A stretch of DNA of 40,621 bases from the NCBI RefSeq assembly GCF_013111185.1, contig NZ_WVRE01000015.1:1-40621 (forward strand), in the 5' to 3' direction. This DNA comes from Ruegeria sp. HKCCD7303 (GTDB lineage: Bacteria > Pseudomonadota > Alphaproteobacteria > Rhodobacterales > Rhodobacteraceae). Of this stretch, positions 9,367 through 17,882 are shown one piece after another. A model generated the notes under the pieces. That model had not been told where the DNA came from. It did not search any database and worked only from the letters and a program-made list of their open reading frames with translations. Both the position numbers and the translations under genes were made by a program. Every line of letters begins with the position of its first letter. The first letter of the stretch is position 1.

Positions 9367-9795
9367 TCACGGAACATATCGTTCCGGCTTCGGAGACTGA
9401 ATACTCTCCAAATACTCAGCAACTTCGATTAGTCTGGAAGGAATACGCGTAACCAAACCATTCCCCGTATCGAATTCGACAGTAGGGCCGTCGTTCAACT
9501 CGTTGATTATTGGCATGTCATCGCGAGGTTCTTGAACTTTCAAATAACCGTCCAAGATCGACATGACCTCCAACATGGGCCACACGCCTCCCCTACGGTC
9601 GGAAATCTTTGTTAAATCAGCAGGATCAGTTTTCAAATCAGCTGCGTCAGGCCCTTTTCCAGATGCATCGATTCCGTGACATCTGGCGCAATGCTCAACA
9701 AAGAAGTTTTTGCCAAGGTCCGAAAACTCATCGGCCGCAGACGTCGTTGCAACCGAACTAATGCCCATGCTTGCAACGATCATAAAGTGCCTCAT
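9367..9795 (-). CDS. Monohaem c-type cytochrome, exported
   Basis: Start taken at the ATG 9793-9795, because AAAGGA lies 10 bases before it and a clear signal peptide follows (MRHFMIVASM, ending near TTSAA). The product of 142 residues has one haem site CARCH (36-40) and a likely axial Met94 in DDMPII. It is a periplasmic electron-transfer protein. The neighbour at 10202-10630 has the same length and layout and is a paralogue: both read G-x-x-FF-x-E-x-C-x-x-CHG, then DLT and a GG-x-x-P stretch. A longer frame extends to 9888 but its extra residues do not resemble an export signal. Confidence 0.82.
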   Translation of the reverse strand: MRHFMIVASMGISSVATTSAADEFSDLGKNFFVEHCARCHGIDASGKGPDAADLKTDPADLTKISDRRGGVWPMLEVMSILDGYLKVQEPRDDMPIINELNDGPTVEFDTGNGLVTRIPSRLIEVAEYLESIQSPKPERYVP

Positions 9796-10201
9796 AAGCC
9801 GGAGGTCCTTTGCAACACGAGAGTTTACTACAACAGAAATGGACCGACATCTTCCCCCGGTCAACGTCGGTCCTTTACAATTTAACATCTACTATCCTGT
9901 GGCCCAAAACCGATTTATGGGGACAGGCAGCAACGAGCTCAGAACAGCTTCACTATTTAACATTCGAAATTTAGCATGTGAAGGCGCTCGGCTCTTTGAC
10001 ATAAATCATATGTCACCTCGCAGTCTGCCAGAATTGGACTCGACACGCCAATTCGGCCAAATGATTTTGAGTGACTGCTTACGCCTAGCAGAACACGGCG
10101 CTTCACAATGCTAGGCCTGCAATTGTCACCGGGTCAAAAAAGGTGCAAGTCCAGAACACCGGCAAACGATCAATTACTGACCTAACGCCAAGAACACCAA
10201 T
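9796..10201. other. Intergenic interval between the two cytochrome genes
   Basis: About 400 bases between the two minus-strand cytochrome genes. A plus-strand frame of 134 codons crosses it but overlaps the cytochrome start region and has no recognisable features. I see no RNA gene or strong terminator. Confidence 0.35.
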
Positions 10202-10630
10202 CTACTGTTGGATGCCTTCTAAGAAAAACAATAACCCTGCTAACTCGCGCGGGGTGGGCGTCAAGACACCCTCGATTTCAACCGGAACCAGGTCTTCCGC
10301 CATTTCCCCGCCAAATTCCGGCATAACCCGAGCAAGATGGCTGTTTCCTGGGTCGCCATAGATGTAGCTTAGGGCCCGTGCTTGAGGGAAAGTGCCTCCG
10401 TTCTTCGCGCTCAATGTTGTCAAATCTGTTGGCGCAACGGAAAGACCGCTGCTTGCCGGGCCACCGCCTCTACCATCCACACCATGACAAGAAGTACAGT
10501 TTTCTGAGAAAAAGGCTGCCCCATCAGCGCGAGTGGGCATGACATCGGCGTCAGGATACAAATCTGTACACGACGCTGTGGCCAGAGCAATAAATCCAAC
10601 CGATAATATAACCCACCTTTTATCGTGCAT
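10202..10630 (-). CDS. Monohaem c-type cytochrome, probable lipoprotein
   Basis: Start taken at ATG 10628-10630; a TTG two codons upstream is the alternative. The product of 142 residues has a hydrophobic leader ending LATASC, so Cys21 may be lipidated, although the lipobox is not ideal. One haem site CTSCH is at residues 45-49, and a Met in ARVMPEFGGEM is the likely axial ligand. Probably a membrane-tethered periplasmic electron carrier. It is a paralogue of the cytochrome at 9367-9795 on the same strand, about 400 bases away. No oxidase or dehydrogenase partner is nearby, so the redox chain it serves is unknown. Confidence 0.82.
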   Translation of the reverse strand: MHDKRWVILSVGFIALATASCTDLYPDADVMPTRADGAAFFSENCTSCHGVDGRGGGPASSGLSVAPTDLTTLSAKNGGTFPQARALSYIYGDPGNSHLARVMPEFGGEMAEDLVPVEIEGVLTPTPRELAGLLFFLEGIQQ

Positions 10631-10859
10631 GCTCAACCCCGGCTTTTAATCCAGCCTACGGTCTATTGTAGCACCTGGCAATGACAGCAACTGGGGTTAA
10701 AAATCAGGAAGGGTCAACTTTACAGACTCTTACAAGAACTTGGACATTGCCGCTCACCAAGGGGGGTGAAAGCTATTTCTAGACCTTCTATGTCTGCGGG
10801 CATTTCACTTTTGAGAATCTAAGCAGAGTATTCAACAATCAGGATTGGGAGATCCAAAC

Positions 10860-11432
10860 ATGCTGGAAGCTTCGTCCCGAATAGTTTGGCTCGAAGCGAT
10901 AGGGGCTGTCCTAATGATCGTACTTGGGTCCGGGCTGCACTTTGCATTTGTTTTGCTTGGAAGTTGGACGCCAATGGCGCTTGTGGCAGCTGTCAACGAG
11001 TCAATTTGGGAACACTTAAAACTGGCTTTTTGGCCAGGCTTGTTTTGGGCCTGCCTAATGCCGCTTCCACACCGACTTACAAGAAGGGACGTATTTAGTG
11101 CTAAAGGAGTTAGCCTCGCAATTACTTCTATTTTGATTGTAATAGTATTCACAGCATACACAGCGATACTTGAGCGCAACTTTTTGTTGATTGATATTGG
11201 AATATTTGTTGCAGCAATTTGCATCGGCCAGATCGTGTCAATTCTGCTGCTTGCTTACGAAGATCAAATACCTGCACTCATTCATGTATTCGGCCTGGTT
11301 CTCCTTGGAGTTCAAGTCGTCGTCTATAGTACCCTAACATTTTTCCCTTTTAATCACTGGCTGTTCATTGAAGCACAATCTGGCACGATAGGTATTCCTG
11401 CCCGTTGGATGGACAATCGGTCCTATTGGTGA
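10860..11432 (+). CDS. DUF6512-like multi-pass membrane protein
   Basis: Inner-membrane protein of about 190 residues with roughly five to six hydrophobic segments. The start is the ATG 10860, preceded by GGGAG with an 8-base spacer; a TTG at 10845 is less likely. The conserved-looking stretch AAVNESIWEHLKLAFWPGLFW, in the loop before the third segment, matches my memory of the DUF6512 family. The family has no known function. It is followed about 80 bases later by the cysteine-metabolism gene on the same strand, but no coupling is visible. Confidence 0.7.
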   Translation: MLEASSRIVWLEAIGAVLMIVLGSGLHFAFVLLGSWTPMALVAAVNESIWEHLKLAFWPGLFWACLMPLPHRLTRRDVFSAKGVSLAITSILIVIVFTAYTAILERNFLLIDIGIFVAAICIGQIVSILLLAYEDQIPALIHVFGLVLLGVQVVVYSTLTFFPFNHWLFIEAQSGTIGIPARWMDNRSYW

Positions 11433-11512
11433 CGCATGCTTGCATCCCCATGAATTTCAAAGACGGTTTTCCCAAGCTTGACGGGCCCTAAACAGGGCGT
11501 TTGAGTAGAGGC

Positions 11513-12553
11513 ATGGACCGTTGGGTTTCGGATTCGATTGCCAAGATCAATGCAGATGCTCACCGCTCTGCCGATACGCACCTTTTCAAGCTTCCCGTTC
11601 GGGGGCTGAAGGGCGTAGACATCTATCTCAAGGATGAAAGTACACATCCCACTGGCAGCCTCAAGCACAGGCTGGCACGCTCGCTTTTCCTTTATGCGCT
11701 TGTAAACGGGAAAATAAGGGAAGAGACACGTGTAATAGAAGCCTCGTCTGGCAGCACCGCCGTTTCAGAAGCTTACTTCGCCCGTATGATCGGAGTGCCT
11801 TTTACCGCGGTTCTCCCAAAATCTACCGCCAAGAGCAAAATCGACCTAATCCGGTTCCAAGGTGGGGAAATCCACTTCGTCGATACGGCGCCGGACATGC
11901 ACCAGGCCTCGGTTGAACTGGCAGCTGAAGTCGGTGGCTACTTCATGGATCAGTTCACTTACGCCGAGCGAGCGACGGATTGGAGAGGCAACAACAACAT
12001 TGCAGAAAGCCTTTTCCGTCAGATGGAACGAGAGCCACATCCAATTCCATCGGTTATTGTGATGAGCGCGGGAACTGGCGGAACTTCAGCAACGCTGGGG
12101 CGGTACATTCGCTACAAAGGCTTTAATAGTGAATTGGTTGTTGTGGACCCAGAAAACTCAGTGTTTTTTGATAGCTTTCAAACTGGAGACAGGACCCTGA
12201 CCCGCCCCTGTTCAAGTCGTATTGAAGGTATCGGACGTCCCAGGGTGGAAAAGTCATTTTTGGCAGATGTAATCGACCGGATGATCCAAGTGCCCGATGC
12301 GGCAAGCATTGCGACTATGCTCTGGCTTGAAGATCGGATCAGGCGGCGAGCGGGCCCATCAACAGGCACAAACCTTTGGGGGGCTTTGCAAATTGCGCAA
12401 GAGATGGAGGCTGCCGGACGATCTGGCTCCATTGTCACTATTCTGTGTGACGACGGAAACCGTTATCTCGACACCTACTACGATCCAGAATGGGTGATGG
12501 AAAACTTCGGCGAAACCGCCTCTTACGAAGCTATTTTGGCGGGATATCACTGA
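11513..12553 (+). CDS. PLP-dependent cysteine synthase-fold enzyme, Cds1-like (L-cysteine desulfhydrase)
   Basis: Fold-type II PLP enzyme of about 346 residues. The Schiff-base lysine is in TGSLKHRLARS (Lys51 from this start), with substrate loop EASSGSTAVSEAY and phosphate-binding loop SAGTGGTSAT. The combination DAHRSADTHL ... KDESTHPTGSLKHRLARSLF ... EASSGSTAVSEAYF resembles mycobacterial Cds1, which breaks cysteine into pyruvate, sulfide and ammonia, more than ordinary CysK. A cysteine synthase role remains possible. The start is uncertain: ATG 11513, or TTG 11501 four codons upstream; neither has a strong ribosome site. The secreted-protein gene follows 20 bases later, perhaps co-transcribed. 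Confidence 0.82.
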   Translation: MDRWVSDSIAKINADAHRSADTHLFKLPVRGLKGVDIYLKDESTHPTGSLKHRLARSLFLYALVNGKIREETRVIEASSGSTAVSEAYFARMIGVPFTAVLPKSTAKSKIDLIRFQGGEIHFVDTAPDMHQASVELAAEVGGYFMDQFTYAERATDWRGNNNIAESLFRQMEREPHPIPSVIVMSAGTGGTSATLGRYIRYKGFNSELVVVDPENSVFFDSFQTGDRTLTRPCSSRIEGIGRPRVEKSFLADVIDRMIQVPDAASIATMLWLEDRIRRRAGPSTGTNLWGALQIAQEMEAAGRSGSIVTILCDDGNRYLDTYYDPEWVMENFGETASYEAILAGYH

Positions 12554-12573
12554 ATTCAAACGAAGAGGACAAA

Positions 12574-13053
12574 ATGAAAAAGGCGAAATTTGCGTTTGCT
12601 GCGCTTCTGGCATCAATGGTTGCAGTGTTGTTTTGCGCCACAATAGTTTTGGCCTCCTCTCAGGAAGCACAACGGATCATCGAAAGCGCGGCTGCTGATT
12701 GCAAAGACTTCGAGAATGGAGAGTTTGATCAGGGTGACGCTGTGACCGAGATCGAGCTGCGCTCACAGTTTGGCACGGCTAAGGCTGAACTCGTAGATGG
12801 AAGTCAGTATTCCTGCTCTTCTGCTGCCTCTATGTACTGCGGAACAGGGGGTTGCATGCTCAGTCTTATCGTCGACGGTGAGATCATGTCGTGGCAGGCA
12901 ACGGGTTGGCGTCTTATTGACTGGGGGCCTGACCGTATACTGCTTATTGGACGAGACGGTGGTTGGTGCGGAGGCGCAGGAGCCGAGGTTTGTTACGAGG
13001 CGCTAGTTTGGAGCAATGGGAAGATTTTAACCGTTGGTTCGGCGCCAGAGTAA
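12574..13053 (+). CDS. Secreted cysteine-rich protein, paralogue of the left-edge gene
   Basis: A 159-residue protein with a long signal peptide (MKKAKFAFAA through about residue 27). GAAGAGGA precedes the ATG. Mature cysteines are C43, C81, C89, C94, C132 and C140; the block CSSAASMYCGTGGC (81-94) and the later pair match the left-edge fragment, suggesting two or three disulfides in a small beta-rich periplasmic domain. This type is frequent in Rhodobacterales as hypothetical proteins; no function is known to me. It lies 20 bases after the Cds1-like gene and may share its transcript, but nothing ties it to cysteine metabolism. Confidence 0.82.
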   Translation: MKKAKFAFAALLASMVAVLFCATIVLASSQEAQRIIESAAADCKDFENGEFDQGDAVTEIELRSQFGTAKAELVDGSQYSCSSAASMYCGTGGCMLSLIVDGEIMSWQATGWRLIDWGPDRILLIGRDGGWCGGAGAEVCYEALVWSNGKILTVGSAPE

Positions 13054-13085
13054 GCCCGCGCAGCGCTAGCGGTTGTTTTACGCGC

Positions 13086-13124
13086 CTGGCCTGGTGGGCC
13101 AGAACTTTTGGATCAAGCTTGATC
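13086..13124. terminator. Two hairpins between convergent genes
   Basis: CTGGCC-TGGTG-GGCCAG at 13086-13102 is followed by AACTTTT, a weak intrinsic terminator for the plus-strand gene. Directly after it, GATCAAGCTTGATC at 13111-13124 is a perfect 14-base palindrome. Together they separate the convergent secreted-protein and NTF2-like genes. Termination in both directions is inference. Confidence 0.5.
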
Positions 13125-13141
13125 TGTTCGACGGCGATTTC

Positions 13142-13465
13142 CTAAACCATCGGTGTCGCGCCAGTTTCCATCCGATACAACTGTCCGCCCTTTAGGAGCA
13201 TCACCACCATCACTGACTCCTTGTCGCCGCTGGGAAATACCATGAACTGGTGTGTGACGAGAATATCGTCGTTCTCATAAACGATGCGATAGTTCCGGCG
13301 TACCGGTCTTGGTCCGTCAGCGGACCAAATGTTTACCATTTCGGCCTTGTGCAGGTCTTTTCCAAGCTGATGGCGGACAAATGCGAAGTCGTCGTGAATC
13401 ATGGCTTCAAATGCTTGCCTATCGCGAGCGTCAAAGGCGGCTTTCCATCTGGCGGAGAATTTCAT
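13142..13465 (-). CDS. NTF2-like/SnoaL-fold protein
   Basis: Start chosen at ATG 13463-13465 because AAAGGA lies 6 bases upstream; the frame stays open to 13531, but that extension is polar and lacks a ribosome site. The product is 107 residues: MKFSARWKAAF-D-A-RDRQAFEAMIHDDF is the usual first helix of NTF2-like proteins, followed by strands ending KGGQLYRMETG. This fold serves isomerases, hydratases or small-ligand binding; no catalytic Asp/His set is clear. It lies about 100 bases downstream of the LysR gene on the same strand. Confidence 0.7.
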   Translation of the reverse strand: MKFSARWKAAFDARDRQAFEAMIHDDFAFVRHQLGKDLHKAEMVNIWSADGPRPVRRNYRIVYENDDILVTHQFMVFPSGDKESVMVVMLLKGGQLYRMETGATPMV

Positions 13466-13561
13466 GCACATCCTTTCGACCGTAACCTCATCACCTTGCA
13501 ACAGATATTGATGCTCCTTCTGGTGTTCCAACCATGATCTGCATCAAAACAGTGCTGGCAC

Positions 13562-14464
13562 TCAGCGAGGGAGTAGAGCTTTGCTGCGCACTTCGCGCCG
13601 GATGAAATCGATCAGCAGCCTCGTGCGCAGGGGTACAGCCGCGCTGGTAGAAAACACGATGTGTAGCGGGATGTTTGGCGGTTCCCACTCCGGCAGAACG
13701 CGCTCAAGCTGTCCGCTTGCCAGTTCTTTCGCCATCACCCACTCCGGCATCATTACGATCCCGGCGCCGTTTCTCGCATATTCAACAAGCGTGTCGCCCT
13801 GATCGGCTGCAAACCCGCCTGCCACCACTACGTCTCGCTCCTTGCGCCCTTTAGTTAGACGCCATGTTTGTGTCGCGCGCATACGTGAGAATACGAGACA
13901 TTCATGATTGGCCAAATCTTCGGGCTGATCCAGCCGTCCCGCTTGTTCCAGATACGAAGGCGCAGCTGCCAGGATCAGAGGGTTGGAGGATAGGCGTGAT
14001 GCAACGAGTGCTGAGTCCTCCATGTGTCGTGCGCGAACAGCAACATCAATACCCTCACCTATGATATCGATGTGATCCTCGGTCAGAAACGAGGCGACGC
14101 GTATTTCGGGATATTCCCGACAAAACGCGACCAGAAGCGGGGCGATCACCAGGCGCGACAGAACAGGTGACATGGAAAGGCGCACTGTGCCAGCGGGTGT
14201 TCCTGCATCGGTTCGAATGCGGGAATCCGCCGCGTCAACGTCTTCAAGGATTTGGAGGCAGCTCTCGAAATAGGTCTCCCCCAAAGCAGTTAGAGTGATG
14301 CCGCGCTGGTTGCGCCGCAGCAGTTGTGTGCCGAGATGTTTCTCCAACGCTGCGACCCTTTTGCTGATGGTGCCCTGCGCCATACCTTCCAGCCTTGCAG
14401 CTTCTTGGAAGCTCTTATTCTGGGCGACTCGCACAAAGGCGCTCATTGCAACAAGTTGATCCAA
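13562..14464 (-). CDS. LysR-family transcriptional regulator
   Basis: A 300-residue regulator of standard length. The N-terminal winged helix-turn-helix (1-60) reads FVRVAQNKSFQEAARLEG and then TISKRVAALEKHLGTQLL, followed by the two-lobe effector domain (about 90-295). It is divergent from the helical protein-sulfatase-barrel run, the usual arrangement for a LysR protein controlling its neighbours. A perfect 7-bp-arm palindrome lies 16-36 bases before its start codon and could mediate autoregulation and control of the divergent run. The effector is unknown. N-terminal and effector-domain sequence resemble the large group of Rhodobacterales and Burkholderia regulators without assigned ligand. 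Confidence 0.9.
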   Translation of the reverse strand: MDQLVAMSAFVRVAQNKSFQEAARLEGMAQGTISKRVAALEKHLGTQLLRRNQRGITLTALGETYFESCLQILEDVDAADSRIRTDAGTPAGTVRLSMSPVLSRLVIAPLLVAFCREYPEIRVASFLTEDHIDIIGEGIDVAVRARHMEDSALVASRLSSNPLILAAAPSYLEQAGRLDQPEDLANHECLVFSRMRATQTWRLTKGRKERDVVVAGGFAADQGDTLVEYARNGAGIVMMPEWVMAKELASGQLERVLPEWEPPNIPLHIVFSTSAAVPLRTRLLIDFIRREVRSKALLPR

Positions 14465-14479
14465 TTATAAAATTCCTTT

Positions 14480-14500
14480 TTAGAATTTTAGTTATTCTAA
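14480..14500. promoter_or_regulatory. Palindromic operator candidate for the LysR regulator
   Basis: TTAGAAT-TTTAGTT-ATTCTAA, arms of 7 bases with a 7-base spacer, perfect as read. It contains the LysR-type pattern of a short dyad of about 15-21 bases and sits in the AT-rich divergent promoter region, 16 bases from the LysR start and about 165 bases from the divergent GTG. Binding by the adjacent regulator is inference. Confidence 0.5.
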
Positions 14501-14665
14501 TTGAGATATTGATTTAATTGCATGCGTTGTGCAACTCCAGTGGCAGCAATACAACCAGTCAACTGAAATCAGGATCCAAGCGCAGACCTGCCCGAACCCC
14601 TTTGGCAGGTGCCGGGAGAGCTTTGTTTTCTGCCTTTCTGGACAACAAAATAGAAAGGAACCGGA

Positions 14666-15118
14666 GTGACAAAACTATCTGAACGACTCTCGGATTTGTC
14701 GATCCTGATCGGTGATGTCGAGGCGCGAGCAGAAGCCTTTTTCGCCGAAACCGGTGACAGGCGCGAGCAGCGTATCAAGGCGCTCAAAGACACTCTTCGA
14801 AGGCATCAAAGCCAAATGGAGTCGCGCATTCAATCGACTGAAAGCGAGATCGCAGTGGCCTGGCAAGACCTAGCCGAACGTCTAACAGAGCGCTCCGAAA
14901 TGGCGCGCGCGCAGTTGGTTTCAACCAAAACACGGGCCGATGCCCATCTCGCAGATCGTTGCGCCGCGCAACTTGAGCAAAACGCAGCTCTGGCATTGGA
15001 CTTCGCGTTGGTTGCGATGGAAGATGCCGAGCTCTCCGCTCTTGAAGCAGTCGATGCGCGTCTTTTGGCAGACGAACTTGCACGTTTGTCGGACCTGGCA
15101 AAACCACGCTCCGATTAA
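14666..15118 (+). CDS. All-helical, coiled-coil-like small protein
   Basis: A 150-residue cytosolic protein starting at GTG, with AAAGGA 7 bases before it. It is almost entirely Ala/Glu/Arg/Leu-rich with heptad-like spacing (RLSDLSILIGDVEARAEAFF, later LAERLTERSEMARAQL), so one or two long helices are expected. No signal peptide and no membrane segment. I do not recognise a family. It is the first gene of a run followed 41 bases later by the arylsulfatase and then an outer-membrane barrel, and it is divergent from the LysR gene, so it may be co-regulated with sulfatase expression. A structural or scaffold role is only a guess. Confidence 0.75.
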   Translation: MTKLSERLSDLSILIGDVEARAEAFFAETGDRREQRIKALKDTLRRHQSQMESRIQSTESEIAVAWQDLAERLTERSEMARAQLVSTKTRADAHLADRCAAQLEQNAALALDFALVAMEDAELSALEAVDARLLADELARLSDLAKPRSD

Positions 15119-15159
15119 CCCGAACTCACCGACTTAGCTCATTTCTAGGAGGCAATACG

Positions 15160-16743
15160 ATGAATCTTCCCCACAAACTTGGGCTTACTACGGCCCTGTT
15201 CTTCGCCGGGGTCCAATCTACCCTCGCTATTGAACCCGATGGTCCCCACATGGCTCATTCTGAACGTAACGCTGCCGCTTGGGCTGCCGAAGACGAAGCC
15301 ATTGACGCCAAGCTGGCTGAGCTGGAAGCTAAGTTCGGCAAGAAGCCCAACATCATATACATTCTGACCGACGATGTCGGCTGGGGCGAACTGGGTTGGC
15401 AAGGTGGTGGTAAGCACCGCGGAACACCCTCGGATGCTCTCGACCAGATGGCCTTTGAAGGAATGCGCTTCTGGTCGGGCTATGCTGAGCCCTCATGCAC
15501 GCCCACACGGATTGCGATCAACACCGGTCGACACCCTGTGCGCACGGGCCTTTTGAGCGTGCTTTGGCCTGGCTCGGTGGAGGGACTTTCTCCTGAAGAA
15601 GTCACCACTGCCGAGATTCTTTCGGAAGTAGGTTACAACACTGCCATGTGGGGCAAATGGCACCTCGGTGACCTGCCTGAACACGCGCCTGAGAACCAAG
15701 GTTATGACTATGCCTACTATGGCCTCTTCAACGGTGCTCCGGACTACTGGCAAGCCTCATTCGAGGACCCGAACGGAACTTTCCCTTTTGCTGACTTCCC
15801 CGGCTACGACCAGTACGAGGAACTCACAGGGATCGACCTGTCCATCGGTGGCTATGTCGGTCGCAAGGGTGAGGGACGAACTCCTATCGAAGGCGTTGCA
15901 GGTGACCTTTCCCCCGAGCGTCAAGAAGCCTTTGAAAACGAGTCCATCGCTCAGATCACCCAATTCGTAAAAGATCACGCCAACGACGAGAATCCCTTCT
16001 ACATCTACTGGGCTTCCTACGCGCAGCAGATTGCGCCAAGCCAAGAGTTTGCAGACGCCGATCACGTGGACAAGAACAATCGCCAAGCGTCGTTCATGGC
16101 GATGCATAACCAGCATGTCGATCAGCTTTTGACGACGCTGAAGGCTGAGGGCATTGCCGAGAATACATTGGTTGTATGGACCAGCGACAACGGGCCAATG
16201 TACGCCTTCTGGCCAACCGCCGGTTACACGCTTCTGCGTGGTGCCAAAGGGGACGTACTAGAAGGTGGTGTGCGCGTGCCAGTAATGGCTTGGTGGCCGG
16301 GTATGATCAAGCCAGGTCAGCATCCGACGGATATTGTGCACGTGACCGATTGGTTTACCACGGCTGCGCGTATCGGTGGTGCGATGGATCTGATCACCGA
16401 CGACCGGATCACCGACGGTGTGGACCAGACTTCACTTCTGCTGAACGGTGAAGGCCACGGACGTCGCCAGTTCATGGCTCACTACAGCGCCGACACGCTT
16501 GGAGCCTTCCGCTTCGAAGATCACAAGATCCACATCACCGAGGGGCACGGCGGTCTGCCTGGCATGGATTTCTACAATGTCATGCGCGATCCCGGCGAGA
16601 AGTATGGCGCGCTCTATCCAGGTCTATGGGTGGTGCAGCCAATGCAGCAGATCCTGCAACAGCACATGGGTCGTGTAGAGCAGTTCCCGCACCGCGCCCC
16701 AATGACCCCAGAAGAGGCCCGCCTCAGCGCCGAAGGTCATTGA
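15160..16743 (+). CDS. Exported arylsulfatase-family sulfatase
   Basis: Periplasmic sulfatase of 527 residues with signal peptide 1-23 (ends STLA). The formylglycine signature CTPTRIAINTGR begins at Cys113 and matches C-x-P-x-R fully. Metal ligands Asp71-Asp72 lie in LTDDVGWGE, Lys166 and His168 in WGKWHLGD, and Asp343-Asn344 in WTSDNGP. AGGAGG is 7 bases before the ATG. It hydrolyses a sulfate ester once Cys113 is matured; no formylglycine-generating enzyme or anaerobic maturase gene is in the window, so maturation depends on a gene elsewhere. The gene sits between the helical protein and a barrel that could admit substrate. The actual sulfate ester is unknown. Confidence 0.9.
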   Translation: MNLPHKLGLTTALFFAGVQSTLAIEPDGPHMAHSERNAAAWAAEDEAIDAKLAELEAKFGKKPNIIYILTDDVGWGELGWQGGGKHRGTPSDALDQMAFEGMRFWSGYAEPSCTPTRIAINTGRHPVRTGLLSVLWPGSVEGLSPEEVTTAEILSEVGYNTAMWGKWHLGDLPEHAPENQGYDYAYYGLFNGAPDYWQASFEDPNGTFPFADFPGYDQYEELTGIDLSIGGYVGRKGEGRTPIEGVAGDLSPERQEAFENESIAQITQFVKDHANDENPFYIYWASYAQQIAPSQEFADADHVDKNNRQASFMAMHNQHVDQLLTTLKAEGIAENTLVVWTSDNGPMYAFWPTAGYTLLRGAKGDVLEGGVRVPVMAWWPGMIKPGQHPTDIVHVTDWFTTAARIGGAMDLITDDRITDGVDQTSLLLNGEGHGRRQFMAHYSADTLGAFRFEDHKIHITEGHGGLPGMDFYNVMRDPGEKYGALYPGLWVVQPMQQILQQHMGRVEQFPHRAPMTPEEARLSAEGH

Positions 16744-16752
16744 AACAGGTTG

Positions 16753-16777
16753 GCGGGTCATCCCTGAGATGGCCCGC
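16753..16777 (+). terminator. Strong hairpin between sulfatase and barrel genes
   Basis: GCGGGTCATC-CCTGA-GATGGCCCGC forms a 10-bp stem including one U-G pair and a 5-base loop, 10 bases after the sulfatase stop. The downstream sequence is TTCGCTTCCATTCTT, only partly U-rich, so it may be a leaky terminator or an mRNA-stabilising hairpin that lowers barrel expression relative to sulfatase. Confidence 0.6.
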
Positions 16778-16803
16778 TTCGCTTCCATTCTTAGGACAAG
16801 ACA

Positions 16804-17604
16804 ATGAAAACCACTTTGCTCAATACTGCCATCACCATTGCGCTTCAAAGCGTTGGTACGGCCGCCCAATCCGAGGCAATTCCCCTCAGCGGCCAGAGTG
16901 AAACAGAATGGCGCCACACCCTTTCGATCTACGCGTTTCTACCGGTTAGAACAAAGGGAGACTCGACGGTTGCAGGAACAACCGTTCCACTCGATCTCGA
17001 TTTTGGCGATGCACTGGAACTCCTTGATTTCGCCGCAGCCGGTAGATTCGAAGCCTGGCGCGCCGATTGGGGTTTCATAATTGACGCCAACTATGTTTCG
17101 CTTGAAGCCGATGGCAGCTTGCCCACACCTGGAAGCGCCTCGTTCAGCGCTGATATTCGTCAAGAATGGCTGGGTTTATATGCAGCGTACAAGGCCGTTG
17201 ACGCAATCGGGGGTAACGGGCAGCGCTACGCCATCGATCTACAGGCTGGCGCGCGCTACAACTCGTTGCGTCAGGAGATTACAGTAACATCTCCGGCACC
17301 AATCCCTGTGTTGGGCGGCGATGAAGGCTGGTGGGAACCGGTAATCGGTGCACGCGGCACTTGGGTGCTTAACGAGCGGTGGACTGCAATTGCATCCTTG
17401 GAACTTGGCGGCTTTGGCGCAGGCGGCAACGACCTGCAAATCGGAGCCAATGTTGGTGTAGATTGGCGTCCGTGGGAGACAACTTCGCTGTTCTTTGGGT
17501 GGCGATATTTCAGCATGGACTACAGCGACACGCTGTCCACGGGGCCGTTCGAATATGACGTCGATCAGCACGGGCCGGTTCTTGGAGTCAAATTCAGGTT
17601 CTGA
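16804..17604 (+). CDS. Outer-membrane beta-barrel protein
   Basis: A 266-residue protein with an N-terminal export signal (MKTTLLNTAITIALQSVGTA) and alternating strands such as RHTLSIYAFLPV, ADWGFIIDANYVSL, QRYAIDLQAGARY, TSLFFGWRYFSMDY. It ends VLGVKFRF, with the terminal Phe typical of barrels recognised by the Bam complex. AGGA lies 8 bases before the ATG. Eight to ten strands are expected. It could be a channel or a stabilising surface protein for the sulfatase system; the position behind the sulfatase is the only functional hint. Confidence 0.78.
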   Translation: MKTTLLNTAITIALQSVGTAAQSEAIPLSGQSETEWRHTLSIYAFLPVRTKGDSTVAGTTVPLDLDFGDALELLDFAAAGRFEAWRADWGFIIDANYVSLEADGSLPTPGSASFSADIRQEWLGLYAAYKAVDAIGGNGQRYAIDLQAGARYNSLRQEITVTSPAPIPVLGGDEGWWEPVIGARGTWVLNERWTAIASLELGGFGAGGNDLQIGANVGVDWRPWETTSLFFGWRYFSMDYSDTLSTGPFEYDVDQHGPVLGVKFRF

Positions 17605-17830
17605 TTTTGGGTCTAGATAAAAGCAAGTTCGTTGTGGCGATTAACAAATGTGAAGCGTCACGCTAAAAATCGCACGGGTATTTGCCGTTTTCTGACAAAC
17701 TGCAAAGTCCACAACTAAGTCGTTGCCCCGATTGTGTCGAAAATCCGCGGATAGTAGAAACTGCCGTTTAAGTTCGAGACACTTCATAGATCCTGAACCT
17801 AGACTTAGGCGGAGATCACCATCCCGATTC
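17605..17830. other. Intergenic interval
   Basis: Spacer between the barrel gene and the hydratase promoter. I see no gene or clear hairpin. Confidence 0.4.
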
Positions 17831-17882
17831 TTCAAAACCTTGCTTGCATCGCAATCCAGCCGTCGGCGCGTATAATGCGAAT
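17831..17882 (+). promoter_or_regulatory. Probable promoter of a leaderless transcript
   Basis: TATAAT at 17871-17876 lies only six bases before ATG 17883, so a start point the usual six to eight bases downstream falls on or next to the start codon. There is no ribosome-binding sequence. The -35 region is poor (TTGCAT at 17844 has a 21-base spacer). The block is shared with the relic at 2313, including 22 identical bases. The -10 is seen; leaderless translation is inferred. Confidence 0.45.

Noticed and set aside
9710..10114. A 134-codon plus-strand frame between the cytochromes
   Set aside because: Starts inside the cytochrome gene on the other strand, no ribosome site and no recognisable features.
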